Counted from the first letter of the stretch, positions 26,704 to 36,070 are shown. The stretch: 64,000 bases of DNA from Saprospiraceae bacterium (GCA_028285545.1 JANQPA010000065.1:1-64000); one strand, 5' to 3'. Notes: generated by a model not told the origin, from the letters alone. Translations and numbers: made by a program.

Positions 26704-28671
26704 TCATATGACCCGAATATTCCCTCCATCAATAGGCAATTGAGCACCCGTGATTTTGGAAAATAAAGGCCCTAGCATAGCTACCGCCATATTGGCTACA
26801 TCCTTAGAGGTTACTTCCGCTTTTAGAACATTATTGGTTTTGTATTCCTGAACGGTCAGCCCGTAATGTTTCGCCCTGCTTTTTAATAATTCTTCTGACC
26901 AAAGAGCTGTATCATAAACAGCATTAGGATGTAAAATATTGACACGAATACCTTTGCCTCCCAATTCCAAAGCCGCAATTCTGCCTAATTGGGTCAGGCC
27001 TGCCTTGGCAACAGAATAGGCTGATGCTCCTGGGCCAGGTGCATATACATTTTTTGAACCGATTATGACAACTGCTGGATCGAAGCCTAATTCGAGGTAA
27101 GGCAGACATTGTTGTAAAAGTTGCTGGTGGCTTGTCATATTAATGTTTAGACTTTTTTCCCATAGCTTGTTATCCATTTCGGCAATTGTTGAGCTTTTTG
27201 GGAAAATTCCGGCATTGGTTATTAGCAGGTCGAGGCCTCCAAAATGCATAATCGTTTGTTTAAGACTACGACTTATTTCTTTTGTTTTACTAATATCACA
27301 TTGTAGACCTAGCACTTCTTTTTGTGGAAAAATAGAGTTGATTTTTTTGTCTATATCAAGAGCGGCCACTACTGCTCCTTCCTCTACTAAACTTTCTACA
27401 CAGGCCTTTCCAATTCCGCTGGCTGCTCCAGTAACCAGGGCCACTTTGCCCTGCATGGTTTTTTTTGCTTTTGCTTTTTTTAGTTTGGCCTGTTCCAGAC
27501 TCCAGTATTCCATTTCGAAAAGGTCTTTTTTGCCAAGTGCTTTCCAGCCTCCGAGATGTTCTGCCTGGCAGATGGCCTTTTTAGTATGAGCAGTGATGTC
27601 CTCAATGATTTTTACCGCTTTCATGGAAGGGCCAAAAGAAACACTTCCCATCCCCGGAAGGATGCCCCACCGAGGGGCAGGATCTAACTGTTGTTCACCA
27701 GAATTGTATTTCTCAAAATATTCCTCATATTGCTTTTTGAAGGTATTTAGGTTTTTCTGATGATTTTTTGTGAAAAATATGGGAGTTCTTTTTGTTCGAA
27801 TGATGTGGTCAGGAGTTAAGGGGCCTCGGTTGCTTATTTTTTTTGCATCGTTTAGATTGCTAAAAGCAACAGATTCTGGAGAATGATCCAGCTTAGAAAG
27901 GATGGGGGCGCCCCACATTTGAGAAACCTCTCTACGAATCTGTGCTAATTTCAGAGTGTCTACCCTAGGTTTCTTTTTGGTGCGGGGAAAGGTAGCTCCT
28001 GATTTTTTAAGATAATCCTCTGCCATGGATACAATAAGGATCATTTTTTCATAACTAAATCTGGGATCATGATCAAAAGTAAATACTCCATGGTTCATCA
28101 GGACCATTCCATCCAACTGACTCCAATCAAGCCCTTTTGTTTGTTCATAGATGGCTTTTGCCAAGATAAATCCGGGCATCACATAAGGAACAATCAGCAT
28201 ATTCGGGCCATAGAGGTCTCGGATTTTTTGTTCTCCACCAGGAGTATTGCTAATGGTGACCACTGCATCCGCATGGGTATGATCGACAAAAGTAAATGGG
28301 ATAATTCCATGAAGAATAGCTTCTACAGAGGGGTTGGGTGCCGAAGGATTGGTCAGAGCCATTCTTTGGTATTTCACCATATCCATATCGCTCAGCGTAT
28401 CCAATTCGGCTAATCTGTGCAGTGCCTTTAGTTTGACGGGAGAGAAGCCTGCTTCTTCAATAGTTGCCAGATCCCATCCAGAGCCTTTGACGTAAAGTAG
28501 TTCTTCGGTTTCACCAAAGATGTTTTTTTCTTTGATTTTTACGGAGGTATTGCCTCCGCCATGAAGAACAAGATCTTCTTCTTTGCCGAGCAAGCAGGAG
28601 GTATATACTCTTAACTTTAAAAGATCGCCCTTACATTTTTTTGCCTCTTTGCTGTTCCAGGAACTCTTCAT
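26704..28671 (-). CDS. Bifunctional class II aldolase/short-chain dehydrogenase
   Basis: 655 residues. The N-terminal class II aldolase domain (~15-370) has the phosphate loop HGGGNTS (37-43), SVEAILHG with Glu117, and zinc ligands in VDHTHADAV (His131, His133). The C-terminal SDR domain (~405-655) has VTGAASGIG, a LLITNAGIFP strand and YSVAKAG with Tyr/Lys catalytic residues. This fusion is known for rhamnulose-1-phosphate aldolase/lactaldehyde dehydrogenase (RhaEW-type) and related sugar-phosphate cleavage enzymes. No rhamnose isomerase, kinase or permease is adjacent, so the sugar substrate is uncertain. It stands alone between the lipoprotein hydrolase and a terminator-like repeat. Confidence 0.88.
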   Translation of the reverse strand: MKSSWNSKEAKKCKGDLLKLRVYTSCLLGKEEDLVLHGGGNTSVKIKEKNIFGETEELLYVKGSGWDLATIEEAGFSPVKLKALHRLAELDTLSDMDMVKYQRMALTNPSAPNPSVEAILHGIIPFTFVDHTHADAVVTISNTPGGEQKIRDLYGPNMLIVPYVMPGFILAKAIYEQTKGLDWSQLDGMVLMNHGVFTFDHDPRFSYEKMILIVSMAEDYLKKSGATFPRTKKKPRVDTLKLAQIRREVSQMWGAPILSKLDHSPESVAFSNLNDAKKISNRGPLTPDHIIRTKRTPIFFTKNHQKNLNTFKKQYEEYFEKYNSGEQQLDPAPRWGILPGMGSVSFGPSMKAVKIIEDITAHTKKAICQAEHLGGWKALGKKDLFEMEYWSLEQAKLKKAKAKKTMQGKVALVTGAASGIGKACVESLVEEGAVVAALDIDKKINSIFPQKEVLGLQCDISKTKEISRSLKQTIMHFGGLDLLITNAGIFPKSSTIAEMDNKLWEKSLNINMTSHQQLLQQCLPYLELGFDPAVVIIGSKNVYAPGPGASAYSVAKAGLTQLGRIAALELGGKGIRVNILHPNAVYDTALWSEELLKSRAKHYGLTVQEYKTNNVLKAEVTSKDVANMAVAMLGPLFSKITGAQLPIDGGNIRVI

Positions 28672-28740
28672 CAGTGGTTTCGATTTTTGATAATTTCTAT
28701 GATAAAAGATTCAATATAGTAAGAAATCAGTTCCTGAAAA

Positions 28741-28790
28741 TATAAAATAGTAATTCTGCTGCCATCCGGCAGCAGAATTACTATTTTATA
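28741..28790 (-). terminator. Perfect 23-bp stem-loop
   Basis: Arms 28741-28763 and 28768-28790 are fully complementary around the loop ATCC. It begins 18 bp after the stop codon of the gene ending at 28809 and lies before the aldolase-dehydrogenase gene (start 28671). The stem is A/T-rich at its base and has CTGCTGCC/GGCAGCAG at the top. Confidence 0.75.
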
Positions 28791-28808
28791 TACCTTTTGA
28801 TAATTCGC

Positions 28809-29915
28809 CTATCTTTGGTTAGGCTTCATTTTTCTCCACTGAGTATGATTGTATTGATTGTGGACGTTTGGGTTAAAGTTTAAATCATTTGAGCCAATAA
28901 TATCACCCTGAGAGTTGATGTAATAATTCTGATAACCGGATTGAACTTGCATGTTTCTGTTATCCCAAGGGTTGGTTACTGTATATTCTTGATGGATGGC
29001 ATTGATTTCCTTATTTCTCATGCGATCCTGCATATCTGATCTGCTCCAATATCCTCGCATACTCATATCACTGATCTCATTGGATGTAGAAGTGTGGCTT
29101 CTTTGTGTAGCCTGGAAAGCGGCTTCATTGCTTCTCATTCGGGCATTATGTGCGGCTCTGCTTTGGTCTAACCTGGCTTGTGATTCTCTGTCCATTCTGT
29201 TTAAATCAGCGGCATGAGCCATTGCAGTATTGCGATCTACCTGGAAGTTTGCCTGAGCATATAGATAGGTGTCTTTTGCTTTGTCAAAAAATTGAGCAGG
29301 AGCTTCCAATTCTGCAAGACCTATTGACCAGCAGCTGGCACCTTGAGAATGCATGATAACCTGGGTCATTAAAATCAAGGACTTACTACCGTTTGGTTGT
29401 AGCCATTCCGAGGCCAAAACATTAAAAGACTGAACTCTGGAACGATTTAGAGCCGATTGCATCAATTGCTGACTTCTTTGGGCTATTTGTTGCAAAGGAT
29501 ATGTTTTTATGAGCTTACCTCCTTGCTGTTGGATAGCTGGAACAATACGTTGTTGGAATATAGTATTCATCGGAACAGGATTAGCTACTTGCATACCAGC
29601 CATTTGTGCGGTGTAAGGATCGACATTGAAATAATAAACCTCAGATGGCATTGAATTGACCATGATTCCATTAGGTCCTTGGAAACCACTATTTGTTTGT
29701 CTCCAACTAACAGGTAAAGGTAGGTAAGAAACAATACGACCTGTTTTAGGATCCCTCATAGGCTTCATTTCAATTTGACCATTATTTCCACCAGATTGGT
29801 ATCCATTTGAACCTTTAGATTGATAATTGTAATTTGAACCTTGTTGGGCATTATTATTGCCGGAGATAAAAAGACTAAGAAAAAGACCCATTGCGATTAT
29901 TTTAAAGTAATTCAT
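28809..29915 (-). CDS. Secreted Gln/Asn-rich protein, unrecognised
   Basis: 368 residues with a signal peptide (~1-23). Not assigned to a family. After the signal comes a low-complexity Gly/Asn/Ser/Tyr/Gln-rich linker (~24-50), then a folded-looking central part with LPVSWRQTNSGFQGPNGIMV and LASEWLQPNGSKSLILMT, then a Gln/Arg/Ala-rich, probably helical or coiled-coil region (~240-300: RMDRESQARLDQSRAAHNAR), and an Asn/Tyr/Gln-rich tail with YYINSQGDIIGSNDLNFNPN. Composition suggests an extracellular or periplasmic protein. It has hairpin-flanked borders, so it is probably monocistronic. Confidence 0.7.
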   Translation of the reverse strand: MNYFKIIAMGLFLSLFISGNNNAQQGSNYNYQSKGSNGYQSGGNNGQIEMKPMRDPKTGRIVSYLPLPVSWRQTNSGFQGPNGIMVNSMPSEVYYFNVDPYTAQMAGMQVANPVPMNTIFQQRIVPAIQQQGGKLIKTYPLQQIAQRSQQLMQSALNRSRVQSFNVLASEWLQPNGSKSLILMTQVIMHSQGASCWSIGLAELEAPAQFFDKAKDTYLYAQANFQVDRNTAMAHAADLNRMDRESQARLDQSRAAHNARMRSNEAAFQATQRSHTSTSNEISDMSMRGYWSRSDMQDRMRNKEINAIHQEYTVTNPWDNRNMQVQSGYQNYYINSQGDIIGSNDLNFNPNVHNQYNHTQWRKMKPNQR

Positions 29916-30046
29916 AACTATTTTTTTAAATCTTGTGAAGTGATTTTTACTATATATCGCAGGAAATAAAAAAGGTCATCAAGGAATTGAAAAAAAAAAT
30001 TACTAGGGAGGGGCAAAAGAAAGTTATAATGGGGAAAGTGTGATTC

Positions 30047-30763
30047 CTAATGCGGAATTAAATCGCAAAACCAAAAGCCCATATTGATTGATGTTTTTGA
30101 GTCTTTTTCATCTTTTGGACTTTTATACTCACGATATACTTTTTCGCCTACTGTAAAGTTTATTGGCTTGTTGAAGAGGGGCCCATCAAAACAAAAGGTG
30201 TGAAATTCTCCATTTTCACCGCAAGGGTCTACATTGCCGGGCAGATCTTGCAGGAAGTTTTCGTCAATTTCTCTGCCCACGAATGAGGAATCTAATAAGT
30301 CAGCCTTAATGCAAATAACGATTGCCCGAAATCCCAGATCCAAAAACTCATGAATTAAATCTCTTGTATTTTTTTTCCAAAGCGGAAAGCAGCATTGGAT
30401 GTTAAATGAAGCCAATTGTTTTTCTCGAAATTCACGTAGGTCTTCTAAAAAGATATCTCCAAAGCCGGCATGAGTGTATCCTTCTCTTTTTAAATCAGCA
30501 AGTAATCCTTCCATTTTGTTGTTGTAAACCTCCATGGAGGGCTGTTCTGGTAGCTCAAGAGTAGTAAGGGGAAGGCCAATTGCCTGAACTTGCTGTACCA
30601 ACAATTCTCTTCTCAAACCATGCATGGATACTCGATTATGATGAGCATTGACGGTAGTGATTAGCTTGTCAACCGGGTATTGAGTCTCATTCTGAAGATG
30701 ATAAAGGGCCAGAGACGCATCTTTTCCCGTGCTCCAGTTAAAATAGGTTTTAGGTTTTTTCAT
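30047..30763 (-). CDS. DUF71/DPH6-like ATP pyrophosphatase
   Basis: 238 residues with the adenine-nucleotide alpha-hydrolase P-loop-like motif FNWSTGKDASLALY at the N-terminus (variant of SGGKDS), followed by HGLRRELLVQQVQAIGLPLT and YTHAGFGDIFLEDLREF. It belongs to the DUF71/DPH6-like family; eukaryotic and archaeal members are diphthine-ammonia ligases. Bacteria lack diphthamide, so the bacterial substrate is unknown; ATP-dependent amidation is the inferred chemistry. It is last in a five-gene minus-strand operon, 7 bp after a beta-lactamase-fold gene. Confidence 0.8.
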   Translation of the reverse strand: MKKPKTYFNWSTGKDASLALYHLQNETQYPVDKLITTVNAHHNRVSMHGLRRELLVQQVQAIGLPLTTLELPEQPSMEVYNNKMEGLLADLKREGYTHAGFGDIFLEDLREFREKQLASFNIQCCFPLWKKNTRDLIHEFLDLGFRAIVICIKADLLDSSFVGREIDENFLQDLPGNVDPCGENGEFHTFCFDGPLFNKPINFTVGEKVYREYKSPKDEKDSKTSINMGFWFCDLIPH

Positions 30764-30770
30764 CTAGATT

Positions 30771-31889
30771 CTATTTTTTCAACATCAGTCCTGCAATGCC
30801 ATAAATGATTTCTTGCCTGAAATCATCCTTGTAATCACAGTTGGCTAAGACTACCAGCCCAATTTTTTCCTCCGGAATCATCATCAAAAAACTTCTAAAA
30901 CCACGATCACCACCAAAATGGCCAACTGCTTTTTTTTCCCGAAAATCATAAAGCTGAAATCCCAGCCCAATTCGTTCATAATTAGGAAAGGAGGGTAAGA
31001 TCATACTATTGTAATCGATGGGTTTGTTTTCAGAATTTAATGTTTTAAAAAAGTGAATCATCCAGACACTTAAATCCTTTGTAGAAGCATTTAATGTACT
31101 GCTGGCAGCATGCTCTCTGGAATAAGGGTAAACTTCCCTTTCATATATTTTAGCACTTAACCTGTTTTTGGAATGAGGCCTTATTCTTAATGAATCAGGG
31201 ATTTTGAAATATCTAAAATCACTGTGCAACATACCCGCAGGAGTCAAAATGTCCTGCTGTAGGTAATCTTCAAATGGCAGATTTGTCGTTTTTTCAATAA
31301 TAAAACCAAGGATATTATAGCCCAAATTGCTATAGGAATATTTTTCTGATGGTGCTGATTCGAGTTTAATATCCAAATCCTCAATATACTCTTTTAAGCT
31401 ATTATCAGATTGGTTGTTATTGGCCCAATGATAGTTTCGGATATCTGGTAAACCGGATGTGCTGTTTAATAGATTTTTTAAAGTGATTGCTCTTACTCTT
31501 TCATCACTAAATTTCAATTCAGGGATCAGATCCACCATTTTATCTTCCAGAGATAAGGATTCTTCTTTTACTAATTTCATGACAGCAGAGGCTGTAAAAA
31601 GTTTGCTTAGGGAAGCAGTATGGAAAATGCTGTTTTCGGTAACTGCTTCATTAGAGTTGATGCTTTTCAGGCCATAACCTTGAGTATAAATGACAGATGA
31701 TCCCTGGACAACACCTATTGACAGGCCAGGGATTTCATATTCGTTCATTTTAGAGATTATAATGGAATCAACTTTGGCTTGAAAACTTGAATTATTAGCT
31801 CTTGGGCTTATCTTTTGAAAAGCCACATTCTGCTGGCATGAATTGAATGAGAATATGATAAGAATAAGAGATAGAATTCCAGATCTCAT
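30771..31889 (-). CDS. Serine beta-lactamase-fold hydrolase, lipoprotein
   Basis: 372 residues; short N-terminal signal with SFNSC lipobox (Cys18). Class C beta-lactamase/esterase family: SxxK motif SLSK (Ser93-Lys96) in IFHTASLSKLFTA, YSN motif in KYSYSNLGYNILG, and the third motif HFGGDRGF. All three catalytic motifs are intact. Members are peptidases, esterases or lactamases acting outside the cytoplasm; the substrate cannot be read. It sits between a class V aminotransferase and a DUF71-like gene with spacers of 15 and 7 bp, so cotranscription is expected. Confidence 0.88.
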   Translation of the reverse strand: MRSGILSLILIIFSFNSCQQNVAFQKISPRANNSSFQAKVDSIIISKMNEYEIPGLSIGVVQGSSVIYTQGYGLKSINSNEAVTENSIFHTASLSKLFTASAVMKLVKEESLSLEDKMVDLIPELKFSDERVRAITLKNLLNSTSGLPDIRNYHWANNNQSDNSLKEYIEDLDIKLESAPSEKYSYSNLGYNILGFIIEKTTNLPFEDYLQQDILTPAGMLHSDFRYFKIPDSLRIRPHSKNRLSAKIYEREVYPYSREHAASSTLNASTKDLSVWMIHFFKTLNSENKPIDYNSMILPSFPNYERIGLGFQLYDFREKKAVGHFGGDRGFRSFLMMIPEEKIGLVVLANCDYKDDFRQEIIYGIAGLMLKK

Positions 31890-31904
31890 AAGATTAGTTG
31901 GCTT

Positions 31905-32993
31905 TCAGGAAAAAGTTTTCATACTTTCTACTAGTAGATCTACATCTTCTAAATTATTATAAAAGTGAATGCCCAGTCGTAGGCCTTTTCTATAGGAGCA
32001 AACTACCTGATGCTGCTTTAAATGTTGAACCATTTCTTTGGGTGCATCAACAGATAAAATTCCAGATTCCAAATGAGGATTTAGGCTGGTGATAACATCA
32101 AAGGCCGTTTCATTGGCAATTCGTTCTCTAGCGTAGGTTTTTACTTTGTTGATTTGGTCTTGAATATTATCAAAACCAATTTTGGAATGCTCTTTTACCT
32201 GAAATTCCAGACTTCGGAAGGCGACCAGGTCCTGATGCCCAGGTTCAAAGAATTCCCCTATGCTAGGCTCCCCACGCATACCAGCGTTTTTGTAAGTATT
32301 GTAACCTCTGGCTTTAGAACTAAGCATGGGTTCCAGTTGCTCACTAATGAACATAACTCCGCTTCCGTAGCCAGCACATAGCCATTTGAAGGCACTGGTC
32401 ACAAATAAATCAATACCGCTTTCCTGAAAATTAAAAGAACAAATACCAAAAAACTGAGTAGCATCCACCATAAGGAGTATTTCCGGGCATTGCTCCTTGA
32501 TTGCCCTGAAAGTTTGTGGGGCAATAATCTCACCATTAGAATACTGGACAGCACTTACAGCCAAAATATTGATTTGATTAGCCTGGATGTGATCAATCAG
32601 TTCTTCAGCAGTATAAGCTTTATTGGGAATGCTGATCATTTCGAAACCACGACTGTCATATGGCCAGACGATAGAAGGAAAATCATAGTCAAAATGCAGG
32701 ACCCGTTTATCTTTTTCCATGGCTTCTAAAACCATATTGATACCATGGGAGCAACTGGGTATTAGGGCTGTTCTATCCACATGGGCACCAAATACATTAG
32801 CTACCGTGGCCTTTATTTCATTCATTTCATCATAAACATCATCTCTAAACAGGCTAGCCCTTTCCTGAAAACCTTCATCTAATTGCCTTCGATAGGCCAC
32901 TAGGGTTTTTGAAAATAATCCGGAAGAGCAGGAATTGAAATAGCTGAAATTTTCCAATGCAGGGTACTGGTGGCGTATATTATCCATTTCCAT
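31905..32993 (-). CDS. Class V PLP-dependent aminotransferase
   Basis: 362 residues. Fold-type I, class V: N-terminal FSYFNSCSSGLFSKTL, cofactor-site SCSHGINMVLEA, IDLFVTSAFKWLCAGYGSG with the probable PLP lysine in AFKW, and MVDATQFFGICSF with the aspartate that pairs with the PLP pyridine. Likely a cysteine-desulfurase-like or isopenicillin-N-epimerase-like transferase in the cytoplasm; the substrate is unknown. 12 bp downstream of the DoxX gene and 15 bp upstream of the lactamase-fold gene, in the same operon. A second ATG two codons later would serve equally as the start. Confidence 0.87.
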   Translation of the reverse strand: MEMDNIRHQYPALENFSYFNSCSSGLFSKTLVAYRRQLDEGFQERASLFRDDVYDEMNEIKATVANVFGAHVDRTALIPSCSHGINMVLEAMEKDKRVLHFDYDFPSIVWPYDSRGFEMISIPNKAYTAEELIDHIQANQINILAVSAVQYSNGEIIAPQTFRAIKEQCPEILLMVDATQFFGICSFNFQESGIDLFVTSAFKWLCAGYGSGVMFISEQLEPMLSSKARGYNTYKNAGMRGEPSIGEFFEPGHQDLVAFRSLEFQVKEHSKIGFDNIQDQINKVKTYARERIANETAFDVITSLNPHLESGILSVDAPKEMVQHLKQHQVVCSYRKGLRLGIHFYNNLEDVDLLVESMKTFS

Positions 32994-33005
32994 TAAAATC
33001 GGGCA

Positions 33006-33362
33006 TTAGATTTTCTTCTCAAAATTGTAAGACACTAAAACCAATACTATAGCAAATAGAGCAGGCATTGCTCCTCCATCATTTGCTACAAAGTGAGCAG
33101 TAGTAGCAAGGACGAAATCAAAGAAAAATCCGGCATAGGCCCATTCTTTTAAGGTTTGGGATTTTTTTGTCCAGATGGCAACCAAGCCTAAAATTTTCGC
33201 GATAGCTAAGGGGTATATAATGTGAGTAGGATATCCTAAACTGGTAAAAGTTTCACTTACCATTTGATTGTTAAAAAAATACATTCCGGCCGACATCAAC
33301 ATTAAGGCAGTTAACAAGCCTGTGGATATCAAATAAATTAGTCTATTTCTTTTGTTACTCAT
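33006..33362 (-). CDS. DoxX family membrane protein
   Basis: 118 residues, four hydrophobic helices: LIYLISTGLLTALMLMSAGMY, IYPLAIAKILGLVAIWT, WAYAGFFFDFVLATTAHF and AMPALFAIVLVLVSY. The pattern HxVANDGG after helix three is common in DoxX-like proteins of Bacteroidota. Function is undefined. It is the second gene of a compact operon, 27 bp after the CBM9-lactamase fusion and 12 bp before the aminotransferase. It is a distant counterpart of the DoxX-like protein at 8.1 kb. Confidence 0.8.
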   Translation of the reverse strand: MSNKRNRLIYLISTGLLTALMLMSAGMYFFNNQMVSETFTSLGYPTHIIYPLAIAKILGLVAIWTKKSQTLKEWAYAGFFFDFVLATTAHFVANDGGAMPALFAIVLVLVSYNFEKKI

Positions 33363-33389
33363 GATATTGTTTTTATTTTAAAAGTACAT

Positions 33390-35375
33390 CTATTCTCCTA
33401 TTATCAAAAACTCCCTTAAGTCATTACCCAGATAATATCCCATATCATTATTGGTAAATATGATAAAGCCCATTTCTTGATCTTTATAAAATTCAAACAA
33501 GGATTGAAAATATTGATTGCTTCCACCATGACCATAACATTTTCCATAAGGTGAATCTTTAATTAACATACCCAGGCCAAAACTCCGCTGCCAGTCTGCT
33601 ACTGGGTTTTCTTCATTGAGGGGTATAGAGACCTGAGAGCTGAACATATTTTGGTGAGTTTCTTTTTTAAGTCCTTTGCCATTGATCAGGGCGATGACAA
33701 ATTTTGAAAACTCATTTGCTTCAGTGTACATGCTTCGAGCCATGCCAACTCGGCTAATAATCCAATTAGTCGTTGGTAAATCATGGTGATGACCAAGAAC
33801 GGCCTTTCCATACATTTCTGCTTCTCTAACGAAATAGGTGTTTTTAGTCATATCCAAAGGAATTAAAACCTCCTCATCTAAAATGTCCAGAATATTTCTT
33901 TTAGTAATTTTCTCTACTACTCTTTTAAGATATTCAAAACCTTCTCCTGAATAGCCATATTTAGTTCCCGGTTCAAAAGTTAGTTTGCGTCCCCAGTTAG
34001 GTAGTCCTGTTTGATGAGAAAGTACATGTCTTGCCGTCATCTTTTTATAACGTTCATCACCTTCCAATGCTTTAAAAGGCAAATATTGGTACAAGGGCTT
34101 ATCCAAGTCTATAATACCTCTTTCTGCTAGTTTTAGAACTGTATAAGCAAATACAGGTTTGGTTATAGAGGCGGCCTGGAAGATAGAATTAGCAACCACT
34201 GACTCCTGAGTTAGGGCATTTTTCACCCCATAAGTTTGGTTATAAACCAATTTGCCATTTTTGATAATGCCCAGGGATGCTCCAGGGATAGCATAATAGT
34301 GCATCATTTTCTGCATGTAATCATCAATCAATAGAGTATCCTTAAGTGAAAAATGATGGAGAATGCCTTTTGTTTGGTTAAGCTTTGGTTTTTGGAGTGG
34401 TTCAATTTGAAAAAGAGGGTTGACAAGGTTGTTTTTTGAAGCAGTAAAATTATATTTTATGGACTGATTGATTCTAGTTTCTGTCTCTCCATTATCCATG
34501 AATGCATCTGGAAAATCCAGGTAATAATTACCAAAAGGGAGCTTAGTTTCGTACTGCCCTGAGGAATCTACTGGAGTGCTTATCCAAAACTTAGGATGAT
34601 CTTTTGATGATATTCGAATAAGCTTATTTTTCAGCTCTTTTTGATTTTTATATAAAACCTTACCGGATACTTTTGATAGGGCCTGGCCTTGCTCCAGTAG
34701 CATCAAATCACCGCTTCTTTTTGGAGCTCCACTTTTCCCAGCATGAGGGCCCCACATAATATAGGAGCGGCCTTTGCCGGTATCGTCCTCATCTTTATCA
34801 TACAAGACATGATCTAAACCTATTACAGAATTAGCAGATAGAGATTCCAATTCAACTCGATATTCATAAATGGTTGTATTCGACTGGCGAGATATTTGAA
34901 GCTCGATATTATCCCAGGTGGCACGACTGGTTTGGGGATCCCAACCAAATTCAGAACCTCCGATTTCTCTTTTAATCTGGGTGGCAGAATAAGAGATCGG
35001 GCAGGAACCTCTTTTGGAATGAGTAGGATCAATATATAGGAGGTGCTTGTCCTGCTGATCCCATGCAGGACTAATAGAGCGATCAATAATATGGGAATCA
35101 TCGGTCACCACTACTGCAATATAAATAGAGTTATTTTGCAGGTTATAACCCACCTTGAAATAAGCTTCAAAATCATTAGAAGAATTAGGCTTGGTTCCTC
35201 TAGTGCGAATAATCTGAATTGGATATTGAGCTAGTTGTTGGGGCCAATCTGAAAGGTCTCCATCTATTTGTACATGTTTCATGGGGTAAGCATAAGCCAG
35301 GGCGCCATTATCTGCCTGGATACGATTACTGAAGAGTAGAAAAAGAATAAAACATCCTGCTAATTTGTGAATCAT
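33390..35375 (-). CDS. CBM9-like module fused to serine beta-lactamase-fold domain
   Basis: 661 residues with a signal peptide (~1-21). Residues ~25-225 resemble the carbohydrate-binding module family 9/DOMON-like sandwich: MKHVQIDGDLSDWP, FKVGYNLQNNSIYIAVVVTDDS, WDNIELQISRQ. A carboxypeptidase-regulatory-like beta-sandwich may span ~235-330 (YETKLPFGNYYLDFPD). The C-terminal ~310 residues are a class C beta-lactamase/esterase domain with SITK (in QAASITKPVF), YSGEGFEYL and GHGGSNQYF. A secreted esterase or peptidase targeted to glycan or cell wall is inferred. It is first of a five-gene unit. Confidence 0.85.
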   Translation of the reverse strand: MIHKLAGCFILFLLFSNRIQADNGALAYAYPMKHVQIDGDLSDWPQQLAQYPIQIIRTRGTKPNSSNDFEAYFKVGYNLQNNSIYIAVVVTDDSHIIDRSISPAWDQQDKHLLYIDPTHSKRGSCPISYSATQIKREIGGSEFGWDPQTSRATWDNIELQISRQSNTTIYEYRVELESLSANSVIGLDHVLYDKDEDDTGKGRSYIMWGPHAGKSGAPKRSGDLMLLEQGQALSKVSGKVLYKNQKELKNKLIRISSKDHPKFWISTPVDSSGQYETKLPFGNYYLDFPDAFMDNGETETRINQSIKYNFTASKNNLVNPLFQIEPLQKPKLNQTKGILHHFSLKDTLLIDDYMQKMMHYYAIPGASLGIIKNGKLVYNQTYGVKNALTQESVVANSIFQAASITKPVFAYTVLKLAERGIIDLDKPLYQYLPFKALEGDERYKKMTARHVLSHQTGLPNWGRKLTFEPGTKYGYSGEGFEYLKRVVEKITKRNILDILDEEVLIPLDMTKNTYFVREAEMYGKAVLGHHHDLPTTNWIISRVGMARSMYTEANEFSKFVIALINGKGLKKETHQNMFSSQVSIPLNEENPVADWQRSFGLGMLIKDSPYGKCYGHGGSNQYFQSLFEFYKDQEMGFIIFTNNDMGYYLGNDLREFLIIGE

Positions 35376-35533
35376 GATTTTTGCTTGGTTTTTCTTTTTG
35401 AAACTTCTGCCATTACCAAACGAAATGAGTGGTAGGGCAAAAATATTGTAAGAAATTAGAATTTCGATATGTTTTAAAATGATTCCTTTTTCTATACTGT
35501 TCTTTGAAACTAATTAGATTCACAATCTGCCAA

Positions 35534-35960
35534 CTATTTTTTTCTTTGTATCCTTTTTTCAACTTTTCCTCCTTTAATCACCCTTTCAATAGCCAGGGTG
35601 TTTTTAATAGTCTCTAAAGGATTCTGATTTAAAAGAATCAAATCTGCATATTTCCCAACTTCAATGTTACCTACACTGTCCAGAATATGTAGCATTTTAG
35701 CACCATTATGAGTGCTCATTTTAATGATGTCTATTGGTGCCATCAATGACATTTTCACCACTAATTTTTTCATCTGAATTAATGCTGTGTCTGTGTATTT
35801 GGGAGTGTTTGATGAATACATTTTGGTTTGTCATTATGGGAGCGCCTGTGCCATCAATGATATTTACATTTGTGATGATTAGATCATAGTCAATAGAGGT
35901 ATTTGGAGAGCATCCAAGTAAAAAAAGAAGGGGGAGATAAATATAGATGGAATAATTCAT
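35534..35960 (-). pseudogene. Truncated and frame-shifted amidohydrolase lipoprotein gene
   Basis: Two out-of-frame pieces of one amidohydrolase. The 5' piece (35960 down to 35721) encodes a lipoprotein signal (FLLGC) and the usual first strands DLIITNVNIIDGTGAPI ending at VIDGT. The 3' piece, shifted one frame, encodes IIKMSTHNGAKMLHI, VGNIEVGKYADLILLNQNPL and the terminal VIKGGKV. Everything normally between, roughly 300 residues including the HxH and other metal ligands, is absent. The junction lies near 35715-35735. The short product could not be a working hydrolase. Its stop lies 158 bp downstream of the CBM9-lactamase gene start. Confidence 0.85.
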
Positions 35961-36070
35961 AGCAAAGAGTTGGTTGCTAAATAGAGAATGGGATTTTGAG
36001 ACACTGACTGTGACTGACTTTTACAGACTTTCACAGCTGTAGTATTTCTTAAATAATAGAGTTTGGATGA

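Noticed and set aside
27143-27589. 148-codon open frame on the plus strand
   Set aside because: It lies fully inside the aldolase-dehydrogenase gene on the other strand, is rich in Ser/Phe/Cys like reverse-strand shadows, and shows no family pattern.
35534-35960. Programmed frameshift making one amidohydrolase
   Set aside because: Joining the frames would still lack about 300 residues including all metal ligands, so this is a deletion, not a recoding site.
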